Source of the DNA: Mucilaginibacter segetis
GTDB taxonomy: Bacteria > Bacteroidota > Bacteroidia > Sphingobacteriales > Sphingobacteriaceae
Assembly (NCBI RefSeq): GCF_016522075.1
Contig: NZ_JAEHFW010000003.1
Location: 830,999-894,998 of the forward strand
Length of the DNA: 64,000 nt
Reading direction: 5' to 3'
In this document: piece by piece, positions 1-8,467 of the stretch
How positions within the stretch are numbered: the stretch's first letter is position 1
Layout: each line of letters begins with the position of its first letter
Program-made: the position numbers and the translations under genes
Notes under the pieces: model-generated
Told to the model about the DNA's origin: nothing
What the model saw: the letters and a program-made list of their open reading frames with translations, nothing else
Database searches by the model: none

Positions 1-930
1 ACCATTATGTGCCTGGCTGCCATCAGTTATAAACAGTTTGCCGATAAAAATCAGTTCACAGCTATCATCCGTTTTATACAGCCTGTGGCCGTTGGCATTG
101 TTGCATACGCTACCTATACGTTTGCGAATAGATTCTTAAGGTCAAAAGTTACTACCATGCTGGCCACGGGCTCGTTGATAGCTACCCTTATTCTGCAAAA
201 CCCTTACGCTTTCCCCTTATTGATATTAATTGGAGGCATCATATCTTCCGCGTTGGAAACACAACCACAGGAAAATGAATTGAGGGTAAAGTTATTTGCT
301 AATACCAACCCGCGAAAGGTGTTTTACTTTATTGGAATCCTGCTTTTTTTCGCGGCGCTGGGAGCCATTATAAACCGGACCTCACCCTTTAGTTTACCCA
401 TACGCCTGTTTGAGAATTTTTATCGCAACGGCATACTTATATTTGGCGGCGGACAGGTTTTGGTGCCGTTGATGTATACGGAATTTGTAGAGCTAAAACA
501 TTATTTAAGCAATTCGGAATTTTTAACGGGTTATGCCTTACAGCAGGCACTGCCAGGCCCAACATTTTCTTTTACATCTTTTTTAGGAGGCATAACTATG
601 GGTAATAAGGGTTATGGCATTTTGGGGCAGATAGCAGGGAGTTTGGTGGCTATAATTGGTATAAATACCCCCGGAATAATATTGATATTATTTATTGTTC
701 CGTTTTGGAATGATCTAAAAAAAATAAACCGGATAAAAAATTCATTAAGCGGAATAAACGCAGTGTCTGTTGGTTTTATGGCAACGGCATTTGTTTTATT
801 AGTACAGCCGTTTGGCCTTAATATAATGGCCTATTTAATAATGGCAGCTACATTTTTACTGCTTTTTTTTACTAAAATAAAAGCCCCTGTAATTATTATT
901 ATAGGGGTCATACTTGGACTTATATTTTAG
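1..930 (+). CDS. chrA: Chromate transporter (CHR family), 5' end outside window
   Basis: The reading frame is open to the left window edge, so the true start lies upstream and the first visible ATG at 7 is probably internal. The visible 300 or so residues are strongly hydrophobic with many membrane segments. Around visible residue 147 there is a FGGGQVLVPL motif followed by a QALPGPTFSF stretch; glycine-rich and PGP motifs of this kind mark each half of CHR-family transporters, which move chromate or sulfate-like oxyanions across the inner membrane. Full members are near 390-450 residues, so about a quarter is missing. It ends 11 bases before the convergent dnaB stop with no terminator between them. 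Confidence 0.85.
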   Translation, partial: TIMCLAAISYKQFADKNQFTAIIRFIQPVAVGIVAYATYTFANRFLRSKVTTMLATGSLIATLILQNPYAFPLLILIGGIISSALETQPQENELRVKLFANTNPRKVFYFIGILLFFAALGAIINRTSPFSLPIRLFENFYRNGILIFGGGQVLVPLMYTEFVELKHYLSNSEFLTGYALQQALPGPTFSFTSFLGGITMGNKGYGILGQIAGSLVAIIGINTPGIILILFIVPFWNDLKKINRIKNSLSGINAVSVGFMATAFVLLVQPFGLNIMAYLIMAATFLLLFFTKIKAPVIIIIGVILGLIF

Positions 931-941
931 GTATTCTACAA

Positions 942-2501
942 TTAAAAAGGCGGTTCGTCGTCAATATCATCCATCCGCGACGGGCGTATAATAAAGTTGC
1001 TTTGCTTGTCAAAATCCTGTGACGGTCCTAAGCTGGAAAATGCGTTCCCGCCGGCAGGGAAATCACCCATTCCTGTTTCCAGGTCAGTAAATTTAACGTA
1101 TTTGCCCACAAATTTTAATCTTACGCGGCCGGTTTCACCGTTACGGTGCTTGGCAATAATAACCTCTCCAACACCTTGTGTAGGATTGTTGTCTTCATCC
1201 ATATCCAATCCATAGTATTCAGGGCGGTAAAGGAATAATACCATATCCGCATCCTGTTCAATTGAACCCGATTCACGCAAATCCGACAGCATAGGCCTTT
1301 TTGACCCCCCGGGGCGGTTTTCAACCGCACGGCTTAACTGCGATAGTGCTATAACCGGCACGTTAAGTTCTTTAGCTACAGATTTCAGTGCCCTTGAAAT
1401 ACTACCGATCTCCTGCTCGCGGTTACCGCCACCTTTGCCATCGGCCTTGCCTTGCATTAATTGCAGGTAGTCAATTATAATTAACTGAATATCGTGCTGG
1501 GATTTTAAACGACGGCATTTAGCCCTGAACTCGAAGATATTTAGCGCAGGGGTATCATCAATAATAAGTGGTGCCTGCTCTAACCGGCCGATCTTGGTAT
1601 GTATCTGCTGCCATTCCCATTCTTCTAAAGTACCCTTACGTATCTTTTCCTGTTCAATTTCTGACTCTCCGGATATTAAACGGTTAACCAACTGAACAGA
1701 AGACATTTCCAGTGAAAATACCACCACCGGTTTATTAAAATCAACTGCCGCGTTACGCGCGCAGCTTAATACAAAAGCTGTTTTACCCATAGCAGGCCGG
1801 GCAGCGATGATCACAAGGTCGGATTTTTGCCAGCCAGAGGTCATACGGTCAAGATCGGTAAAGCCCGAAGCGATGCCTGTTAAGCCATCTTTTTTATCCT
1901 TCAGGGCTTCAATTTCCTTCATGGTCTCATGCATCAGGTCGTCCATCTTGCGCGAGTCGCGGCGAAGATTGTTTTGGGCAATATCAAAAAGGTTTTTTTC
2001 GGCCCTGTCTAACAGATCAAGTACATCACTGGTGTCTTCGTAAGCACTGTTAATCACATCTGTAGAAATTCTGATAAGTTCGCGCTGAATGAATTTTTGA
2101 ATGATGATGCGGGAGTGATATTCGATGTTAGCTGCTGAGGCAACACGATTAGTTAATTCCGTAATATAATAAGCGCCTCCTATCATTTCCAGCTCACCCT
2201 GCTGGCGTAATTGCGCGGTAACGGTAAGTATATCAACCGGCGATGTTTTTTCAAACAAGGTACGTATTGCCTGGAATATCTTTTGATGATTATCTTTATA
2301 AAAAACCTCAGGTTTAAGAATGTCTATTACCGAGGATAGCGCATCTTTTTCGAGCATTAAAGCACCTAAAACAGCTTCCTCAAGATCGGTTGCCTGTGGT
2401 GGTAATTTCCCTAATCCGCTGTAAGGGGCAGGTGCTGTAAAACGGCTTTTTCTATCGTTAGTATCAGGTTTATAATTAGGCTTGTCGTTCTCAAAAATCA
2501 T
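942..2501 (-). CDS. dnaB: Replicative DNA helicase DnaB
   Basis: Ring helicase that unwinds DNA at the replication fork. The N-terminal DnaB domain starts around residue 35 (LPPQATDLEEAVLGAL) and the RecA-like C-terminal domain has Walker A ARPAMGKTAF near residue 232 and Walker B IIIDYLQLM near 345, plus the ALSQLSRAVE and ESGSIEQDAD motifs of the family. I chose the ATG at 2501 (MIFENDK) rather than 2555, because the extra 18 residues are hydrophobic, unlike DnaB, and overlap a TAnnTTTG promoter element. This gives 519 residues, normal for the family. No intein is present, although DnaB is a common intein host. Confidence 0.96.
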   Translation of the reverse strand: MIFENDKPNYKPDTNDRKSRFTAPAPYSGLGKLPPQATDLEEAVLGALMLEKDALSSVIDILKPEVFYKDNHQKIFQAIRTLFEKTSPVDILTVTAQLRQQGELEMIGGAYYITELTNRVASAANIEYHSRIIIQKFIQRELIRISTDVINSAYEDTSDVLDLLDRAEKNLFDIAQNNLRRDSRKMDDLMHETMKEIEALKDKKDGLTGIASGFTDLDRMTSGWQKSDLVIIAARPAMGKTAFVLSCARNAAVDFNKPVVVFSLEMSSVQLVNRLISGESEIEQEKIRKGTLEEWEWQQIHTKIGRLEQAPLIIDDTPALNIFEFRAKCRRLKSQHDIQLIIIDYLQLMQGKADGKGGGNREQEIGSISRALKSVAKELNVPVIALSQLSRAVENRPGGSKRPMLSDLRESGSIEQDADMVLFLYRPEYYGLDMDEDNNPTQGVGEVIIAKHRNGETGRVRLKFVGKYVKFTDLETGMGDFPAGGNAFSSLGPSQDFDKQSNFIIRPSRMDDIDDEPPF

Positions 2502-2507
2502 GGTGAA

Positions 2508-2515
2508 CAAAAATA
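2508..2515 (-). promoter_or_regulatory. Candidate -7 promoter element of dnaB
   Basis: TATTTTTG on the minus strand matches the Bacteroidota -7 consensus TAnnTTTG and ends 6 bases before the dnaB ATG. No clear TTTG -33 element is seen at 19-21 bases. If used, the mRNA would have almost no leader. Confidence 0.45.
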
Positions 2516-2622
2516 TACAAAATATGTTTTGTGCGGCATATGAAAACGTTAACAATTGTTTTTAAGAGGTAAGAAAAACATTAACAGCACTATATATTTA
2601 CCGGGCAATTATTAACAATACA

Positions 2623-2677
2623 TGTGTATAACGTGTTAGTATCAATATAAGTGCCTTAACATCAGTTATGTTGATAA
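2623..2677. promoter_or_regulatory. Two DnaA-box-like 9-mers upstream of dnaB
   Basis: TGTGTATAA at 2623-2631 is the exact reverse complement of the DnaA box TTATNCACA. TGTTGATAA at 2669-2677 matches it with one mismatch. Both lie in the 228-base A+T-rich spacer between dnaB and the methyltransferase. Two sites do not make an origin; a regulatory role is an inference. Confidence 0.3.
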
Positions 2678-2770
2678 ACTTTTTAATTGTTAGCTATTTT
2701 AAAAAAACCAATTCACCACTTGAGTTCAATTATGGTTAAATGAGTTAATATAGCTACTTTTGGACAAACA

Positions 2771-2778
2771 TAAATTTG
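2771..2778 (+). promoter_or_regulatory. Candidate -7 element of the RNA methyltransferase gene
   Basis: TAAATTTG lies 5 bases before the ATG at 2784, and a second match, TACTTTTG, lies at 2755-2762. The position supports the ATG at 2784 over the in-frame TTG at 2760. Confidence 0.45.
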
Positions 2779-2783
2779 ATTTA

Positions 2784-3551
2784 ATGGCGTATAATGCTAA
2801 ACCGGTAAGAGAAGGCAACCAGATGGTTTTTGGGATAAGAACGGTTGTAGAGGCTATCCGTTCGGGAAAGGAAATAGAGTCGCTATATATACAACGTGGG
2901 TTAGGCGGCGGCTTACTAAACGAACTGAGGGGTGTACTTACTGAATACAATATAACGGCACAGCAGGTTCCTGTAGAAAAACTTAACCGTATCACGTTAA
3001 AAAACCATCAGGGTGTTATTGCTTTTATATCACCTATCATTTATCAAAAGGCAGAGGATATTATTCCGGCGATATTTGAAAAGGGCGAGGTGCCCTTAAT
3101 ACTTGTGTTGGATAGCATAACAGATGTACGTAATATGGGCGCTATAGCGCGCACAGCGGAATGTGCTGGTGTACATGCCATTGTTATACCTGCAAAGGGT
3201 TCGGCACAAATAAATCCTGACGCTATAAAGACATCGGCAGGTGCATTATATAAAATTCCGGTATGCCGCCACGATAATTTCATGCAAACTGTAAAGTTTT
3301 TGCAGGAGTCGGGTCTGCAACTGGTGTGCTGTACCGAAAAAACAAACGATAATATATACAAACCTGATTATACAGCACCAACTGCCATTATTATGGGCTC
3401 AGAAGAAGACGGTATTCGTAACGATATCATCAGAATAGCCGATCATCTGGCAAAAATACCCATGTACGGAGAAATAGAATCCCTAAATGTTTCGGTTTCT
3501 ACTGCCGTAATAGTTTATGAGGCCATAAGACAGCGTAGTAATATATTATAA
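2784..3551 (+). CDS. rlmB: 23S rRNA/tRNA 2'-O-ribose methyltransferase, SpoU/TrmH family (RlmB-like)
   Basis: AdoMet-dependent RNA ribose 2'-O-methyltransferase with an N-terminal substrate-binding domain (residues 14-85, MVFGIRTVVEAI) and a C-terminal knotted SPOUT domain. The three SpoU motifs are visible: NMGAIARTAE near residue 118, IIMGSEEDGI near 203, and IESLNVSVSTAV near 232. With the ATG at 2784 the protein has 255 residues, normal for RlmB. The longer frame from the TTG at 2760 adds only 8 residues and would overlap the best promoter candidate. RlmB modifies 23S rRNA G2251 in E. coli; the exact target here is inferred. Confidence 0.9.
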   Translation: MAYNAKPVREGNQMVFGIRTVVEAIRSGKEIESLYIQRGLGGGLLNELRGVLTEYNITAQQVPVEKLNRITLKNHQGVIAFISPIIYQKAEDIIPAIFEKGEVPLILVLDSITDVRNMGAIARTAECAGVHAIVIPAKGSAQINPDAIKTSAGALYKIPVCRHDNFMQTVKFLQESGLQLVCCTEKTNDNIYKPDYTAPTAIIMGSEEDGIRNDIIRIADHLAKIPMYGEIESLNVSVSTAVIVYEAIRQRSNIL

Positions 3552-3586
3552 AAAAGCCTGATCGGAGTTAACGGTCAAGCTTTTTT
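3550..3586. terminator. Bidirectional intrinsic terminator
   Basis: An inverted repeat with arms of about 14 bases (AAAAAAGCCTGATC and GGTCAAGCTTTTTT, one mismatch and one G-T pair) and a 9-base loop sits between convergent genes. It offers a T-run on each strand, so it can end both rlmB and manC transcripts. Confidence 0.85.
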
Positions 3587-3606
3587 ATAGGACGGTTTAT
3601 AAGCGG

Positions 3607-4692
3607 TTATATATATCTGGTACCGAATTTATTTTTAACGTCGGTTACAATCTGCTTAATATTTTGTTCCTGGTCGCGCGGGCATATCAGCAAAGAATTG
3701 TTTGATTCCACTACAATAAAATCATGCAGGCCTTGTAATATCACCAACTTTTCGCCGGGCACATTAACCATGCAGTTTGATGAATCATACATGATCACTT
3801 TCTCGGCAGGTATCACGGCATTGCCCACATAATCTTTTTCGGCAAGCTGATAAATAGATGCCCAGGTGCCAAGATCTGACCATCCAAATTCTGATGGTAA
3901 TACATACACATTCTCCGCCTTTTCCATAATGCCATAATCTATTGATATGTTTACACATCGCTGATATATACGGTGTACAAACTCCCTTTCCTCATCACTG
4001 TTGTAAACGCTTCTTGCTTCAGCAAATATTTCATGCATTTCGGGCAGGTAACGGTTAAACGCTTCTACTATGGCTTTTGCCGACCATACAAAAATCCCGG
4101 CGTTCCATAAAAAGTCCCCGCTTTGTATAAATGTCTGTGCAATTTCAAGCGTAGGTTTTTCAGTGAATGTTTTTACTTTATGAAAATCGCCATGTATGGT
4201 GTCATCCATATACTGTATGTAGCCGTAACCTGTATCCGGCCGGGACGGCTTAATACCTAATGTGATGAGGCAATTTTGTGTTGATGCTGCCTGTAACGAT
4301 TTTTCAATTGCCGTAATAAAGGCTGTTTCATCAAGTATCAAATGATCTGATGGGGCAACAACAATGGCGGCATCCGGATTTAAAGTTTCAATTTTAAAAC
4401 AACCGTACGCTACGCAAGGCGCTGTATTGCGCATAATCGGTTCCGTTAATATTTGCTGATCGGCAATTTCGGGCAATTGTTTTTTTACCAGATGCGTATA
4501 ACTGTCATTGGTTACTATATAAATATTTTCCTTCGGACATACCTTCAAAAAACGCTCGTAAGTGTTCTGTATTAACGTTTTTCCGGTACCTAAAATGTCA
4601 ATGAATTGCTTTGGATGACTTGTGCGGCTTATAGGCCAAAATCTGCTTCCTATTCCGCCGGCCATAATTATAGCATAGTAGTTTTTATTCAT
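3607..4692 (-). CDS. manC: Mannose-1-phosphate guanylyltransferase
   Basis: Makes GDP-mannose from mannose-1-phosphate and GTP in the cytoplasm, for cell-surface glycans. The N-terminal nucleotidyltransferase signature MAGGIGSRFWPISR is at residues 10-23, with FTEKPT and WNAGIF further on. At 361 residues it is the single-domain type, lacking the C-terminal cupin phosphomannose isomerase domain of the long form. I use the ATG at 4692 (MNKNYYAIIMAGG); the upstream extension to 4785 is A+T-rich and does not resemble the family. It is 17 kb from the polysaccharide locus but could supply it with GDP-mannose. Confidence 0.93.
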   Translation of the reverse strand: MNKNYYAIIMAGGIGSRFWPISRTSHPKQFIDILGTGKTLIQNTYERFLKVCPKENIYIVTNDSYTHLVKKQLPEIADQQILTEPIMRNTAPCVAYGCFKIETLNPDAAIVVAPSDHLILDETAFITAIEKSLQAASTQNCLITLGIKPSRPDTGYGYIQYMDDTIHGDFHKVKTFTEKPTLEIAQTFIQSGDFLWNAGIFVWSAKAIVEAFNRYLPEMHEIFAEARSVYNSDEEREFVHRIYQRCVNISIDYGIMEKAENVYVLPSEFGWSDLGTWASIYQLAEKDYVGNAVIPAEKVIMYDSSNCMVNVPGEKLVILQGLHDFIVVESNNSLLICPRDQEQNIKQIVTDVKNKFGTRYI

Positions 4693-4882
4693 CGTATATA
4701 ATAAGAATTTAATTTTTAAAAGGCGTGTTAAATGTGTACAATAATTTGTAAATTTATTATTATCTGGTATTAAATAATACCACAATGTGTTTTGTCGAAT
4801 TATTTAATAAATAAATAACAATTATGTTTTATTGAATAATCATTCCAGTATAAAATTTTTAATTAACAGAACCGTTCTTTTA

Positions 4883-4890
4883 TAAATTTG
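4883..4890 (+). promoter_or_regulatory. Candidate -7 element of recQ
   Basis: TAAATTTG matches TAnnTTTG, 40 bases before the recQ ATG, in a very A+T-rich divergent spacer (4693-4930). On the other strand TATGTTTG (4913-4920 read backward) could serve manC. Confidence 0.4.
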
Positions 4891-4930
4891 TGTTATTTTG
4901 AACTATAATTTTCAAACATATAAATAAATA

Positions 4931-7126
4931 ATGATAGAGACTAAAAAGTCGCTTTTTGATAATCTGCAGAATTTCTTCGGATTTGACAACTTTAAGGGGG
5001 AACAAGAAGCGATTATAACTAATATTTTAGCCGGTAACGATACTTTTGTAATAATGCCCACGGGGGGCGGTAAATCTATGTGTTATCAGTTGCCGGCATT
5101 AATGAGCGAAGGTACCGCAATTGTGATATCTCCTCTTATTGCGCTAATGAAAAATCAGGTTGATCAGTTGAGGGCCTTTGGCGGATCGGACAGTATAGCT
5201 CATTTTTTAAACTCATCACTTACCAAAACAGATATTATCAGAGTTAAAGACGATGTATTAAGCGGGAAGACAAAATTACTTTATGTGGCGCCGGAATCGT
5301 TAACTAAACAGGAAAACATAGATTTCTTACGCTTAAATCAGGTGTCATTTGTTGCTGTTGATGAAGCACATTGTATTTCGGAATGGGGACATGATTTCAG
5401 ACCGGAATACCGCAAGATAAGGCAGGTAATAAGTAATATAGGCGATAATATTCCTATTATAGCCCTTACCGCTACAGCTACTCCTAAGGTACAGCAGGAT
5501 ATTCAAAAAAACCTGCATATGAATAATGCCACAGTTTTTAAATCATCCTTTAATCGTGCCAACTTATTTTATGAGGTTAGGGCAAAACGTAATGCTATTA
5601 AGGAGATCGTAAAATTTGTAAGGCAAAACCAGGGCAAATCAGGTATCATTTATTGCCTTAGCCGTAAAAAAGTGGAAGAGGTTGCTGAAGCGCTGAATTT
5701 AAATGGTGTTAAGGCGTTGCCATACCATGCCGGGCTTGACCCAAAGGTGCGGGCTGATACTCAGGACAAATTCCTGATGGAAGATGTGGATGTTATTGTA
5801 GCTACCATAGCTTTCGGGATGGGCATTGATAAGCCTGATGTAAGGTATGTTATTCATCATGACATGCCTAAAAGCATGGAAGGGTATTACCAGGAAACCG
5901 GTCGCGCCGGGCGAGATGGGGGTGAGGGTGTTTGTGTGGCGTTTTACTCGGGTAAGGATATTGATAAACTGCAAAAGTTTATGAAAGACAAACCTGTTGC
6001 CGAACGGGAAATAGGTACACAAATACTTAAAGAAGTTATTGATTACGCAGAATCATCTGTGTGTCGTCGTAAACAGTTGCTGCATTACTTTGGTGAAAAT
6101 TTTAACGAAGCCGGCTGCAACAATATGTGCGATAACTGTTGTGCCCAAAAGGTGCATTTTGATGGCGAAGAGCACTTACACAAGGCATTGAGTTTATTAA
6201 AGCTTATTGGTGATAAATTTGATGATTGCCACCTCATTAATATTTTAATGGGTAAGGATGACGCCCAGGTTAAAAATTACAAGCACGATCAGTTAGATTA
6301 CTTTGGCTCGGGCAAAGAGGAGGGTGAAAAACTTTGGAATTCCCTGTTACGCCAGGCGCTGTTAGATAATTTTATATCAAAGGATATTGACCAGTACGGA
6401 CTGTTGCGCTTAACCAAATCAGGTAATTCTTTCCTTGAAAACCCTTATAGTATACGTTTTATATTAAATCGTGATATGGGGGCTACGGATGATGACGAGG
6501 CCGACGACGGCCCTAAGCACGGAGGTGGCGCGTTGGATACCCAATTGCTGCAAATGCTTAAGGATCTGCGTAAAAAGCTGGCCAAACAAAAGGGCCTGCC
6601 GCCTTTTGTAATATTTCAGGATCCATCGCTGGAGGAAATGTGTACACACTACCCGGTAAGCACCGATGAACTGAAACAAATATCGGGAGTAGGTGCAGGT
6701 AAAGCCATGAAATTCGGAGCACCATTCATTGACCTGATCAAAAAATATGTTGAAGACAATGATATTGACCGCCCAGTTGATATGGTGATCAAAAGTGCGG
6801 CGAATAAGTCGGCGCTTAAGGTTTTTATTATCCAGAATATAGACAGGCATTTGAATTTAGAGGATATAGCGGCATCTAAAGGCTTATCTTATGAAGAGAT
6901 ACTAAAAGAGGTGGAAACCATAGTAAATTCCGGTACTAAGCTTAATCTGAACTATTACATTGATGAGCTTATTGATGAGGATAAACAGGAAGAAGTATTT
7001 GATTACTTTAAAACTGCAGAGGTTGACTCTATTGATGAAGCACTGAACGAATTAGGGGGCGACGATTATACCCGGGAAGAGGTTCAACTGATGCGAATAA
7101 AATTCCTTTCGGAAGTGGGTAATTAA
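4931..7126 (+). CDS. recQ: ATP-dependent DNA helicase RecQ
   Basis: 3'-5' superfamily 2 helicase of recombination and repair. Walker A MPTGGGKSMCYQLP lies near residue 42 and the DEAH box (VDEAHCISEWGHDFRPEYR) near 143. The helicase C domain carries GYYQETGRAGRDG, and the RecQ-Ct zinc module has C-RRKQLLHYFG followed by a C-X3-C-X2-C group near 377-405. An HRDC domain lies around 537-610 and a helix-turn-helix tail around 640-720. At 731 residues this is the long form common in Bacteroidota. Its stop codon overlaps the stop of the convergent DUF2254 gene. Confidence 0.96.
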   Translation: MIETKKSLFDNLQNFFGFDNFKGEQEAIITNILAGNDTFVIMPTGGGKSMCYQLPALMSEGTAIVISPLIALMKNQVDQLRAFGGSDSIAHFLNSSLTKTDIIRVKDDVLSGKTKLLYVAPESLTKQENIDFLRLNQVSFVAVDEAHCISEWGHDFRPEYRKIRQVISNIGDNIPIIALTATATPKVQQDIQKNLHMNNATVFKSSFNRANLFYEVRAKRNAIKEIVKFVRQNQGKSGIIYCLSRKKVEEVAEALNLNGVKALPYHAGLDPKVRADTQDKFLMEDVDVIVATIAFGMGIDKPDVRYVIHHDMPKSMEGYYQETGRAGRDGGEGVCVAFYSGKDIDKLQKFMKDKPVAEREIGTQILKEVIDYAESSVCRRKQLLHYFGENFNEAGCNNMCDNCCAQKVHFDGEEHLHKALSLLKLIGDKFDDCHLINILMGKDDAQVKNYKHDQLDYFGSGKEEGEKLWNSLLRQALLDNFISKDIDQYGLLRLTKSGNSFLENPYSIRFILNRDMGATDDDEADDGPKHGGGALDTQLLQMLKDLRKKLAKQKGLPPFVIFQDPSLEEMCTHYPVSTDELKQISGVGAGKAMKFGAPFIDLIKKYVEDNDIDRPVDMVIKSAANKSALKVFIIQNIDRHLNLEDIAASKGLSYEEILKEVETIVNSGTKLNLNYYIDELIDEDKQEEVFDYFKTAEVDSIDEALNELGGDDYTREEVQLMRIKFLSEVGN

Positions 7127-8373
7127 ACAGGTTGCTTGTTATGCGTTTTTTCTATTTGTAGATTAACCTTGTCCAGCAAATCTTGTAATAACTTACGGTG
7201 ATGGTGGTTGTTTGCAGAGGATATCAACTGCTCCAGCATCAACCTCATACTATTTTGAATGTACCTGTCTTTATAGCCATAATCCCATATGGGATTAAAG
7301 CAATTCTCTAACAGTTGTTCAAAGTTAATTTCTTTGTACCATATACGTATGTTGTCGTCTTCATCGTTGTAAACCAATTTTGGAAAGTGATGAAGACGAA
7401 AATAAAAAAGATTGGTTAATGCATGCAGGCTTAATACCGCCGTTTGCGGATCATTAATACCCGGACTAAGTGCTTTTATGGCTACTTCTGCCAGTTGATG
7501 AAAGCCAAAATAAGGAGTTCTATCTATAGGTTGGCCATCGTACATATCTATCGATAGTAATAAGTCATGTTCTTCATCTTCTGTAAGTTCGGTTTTATCG
7601 TAAACTTTTAACAGATCTTGCCCCTGTAGTAAATACGTTCCGGATGTGTGCAAAATCTCTACCCTGCATTTATTTTTGCTTGTAAATTTTAATAGTCCTT
7701 TGGTATCAAAGCCCTGGTAATAGCCCGAGCTTTTTATTTTTACGATATAATATTTTACATCAGGCGAAGTGATAACTGCTTCATTATTAGCTGTGCAAGT
7801 TTTAAATAACGCATTCAGCGTTTGTTTATGTACCCGTTCAATAATGGTTTCAAACTTTACAGACTGGGTTACATAATGCAGGAAATATATAAACAGGAAA
7901 ATATCAACAACAGTAATGGTAAGCAGCAGGTAGATACTTAGTGCAGGAATGTAAATGCCGGCATCAACATCTCTGATAGTGCTCACTGTAAATAAAGCAT
8001 AAACAATTGTACCCAAATAAAAGCCCAGTACAATTTGCTGAAAACGGTTTACAATCATGCTTTCCAGCATACGGTTACTCATTTGCGAGGCCGCCTGATT
8101 AAGCAATATCATCACCATTGAAAAACTAAAAACCATTAAGGATATAATTCCGCCGGCTATAGTTGATGCTATTGACCGGGCGGTACTGGCATCGCGCAGA
8201 CGGATCCAGCTATAGTTAGTTTTAATACTTTTTCCGATATCAGAAAAATCGAATTGCAGCATGAGCCAAGAAAACAGTAAAAAGCCAATAGCAATTATTG
8301 CAGGATAAAACGCAATGCTGGTAATTACTTTATTATATGTTTTCCGCAGCCATTGGGTTAGAGGATTATTCAT
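7123..8373 (-). CDS. DUF2254 family membrane protein
   Basis: Uncharacterised membrane protein of the DUF2254 type. It has an N-terminal amphipathic stretch and four hydrophobic segments within the first 165 residues (about 20-40, 72-92, 115-135 and 142-165), then a soluble C-terminal region of about 250 residues with LSPGINDPQTAVLSLHAL, a conserved block of the family. The function is not known. It is 416 residues, a usual length. Its TAA and the recQ TAA are both read from the same TTAA at 7123-7126. It lies downstream of the OmpA-like gene on the same strand with a 94-base gap. Confidence 0.8.
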   Translation of the reverse strand: MNNPLTQWLRKTYNKVITSIAFYPAIIAIGFLLFSWLMLQFDFSDIGKSIKTNYSWIRLRDASTARSIASTIAGGIISLMVFSFSMVMILLNQAASQMSNRMLESMIVNRFQQIVLGFYLGTIVYALFTVSTIRDVDAGIYIPALSIYLLLTITVVDIFLFIYFLHYVTQSVKFETIIERVHKQTLNALFKTCTANNEAVITSPDVKYYIVKIKSSGYYQGFDTKGLLKFTSKNKCRVEILHTSGTYLLQGQDLLKVYDKTELTEDEEHDLLLSIDMYDGQPIDRTPYFGFHQLAEVAIKALSPGINDPQTAVLSLHALTNLFYFRLHHFPKLVYNDEDDNIRIWYKEINFEQLLENCFNPIWDYGYKDRYIQNSMRLMLEQLISSANNHHHRKLLQDLLDKVNLQIEKTHNKQPV

Positions 8374-8467
8374 TTATGCAGAGATATAGGTATAAGTATT
8401 CGTGTATTTAAGGAATGATAAATAATCGTTTTTGTTTTTGCAGCACTAATAAAAGAACGTAGCAGGT

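Noticed and set aside
2556..2783. Replication origin at dnaB
   Set aside because: Only two DnaA-like boxes, no clear unwinding element with repeated 13-mers, and no dnaA or rpmH gene nearby.
2760..2783. TTG start for the RNA methyltransferase
   Set aside because: The ATG at 2784 gives the family's length and fits the promoter element TAAATTTG at 2771-2778.
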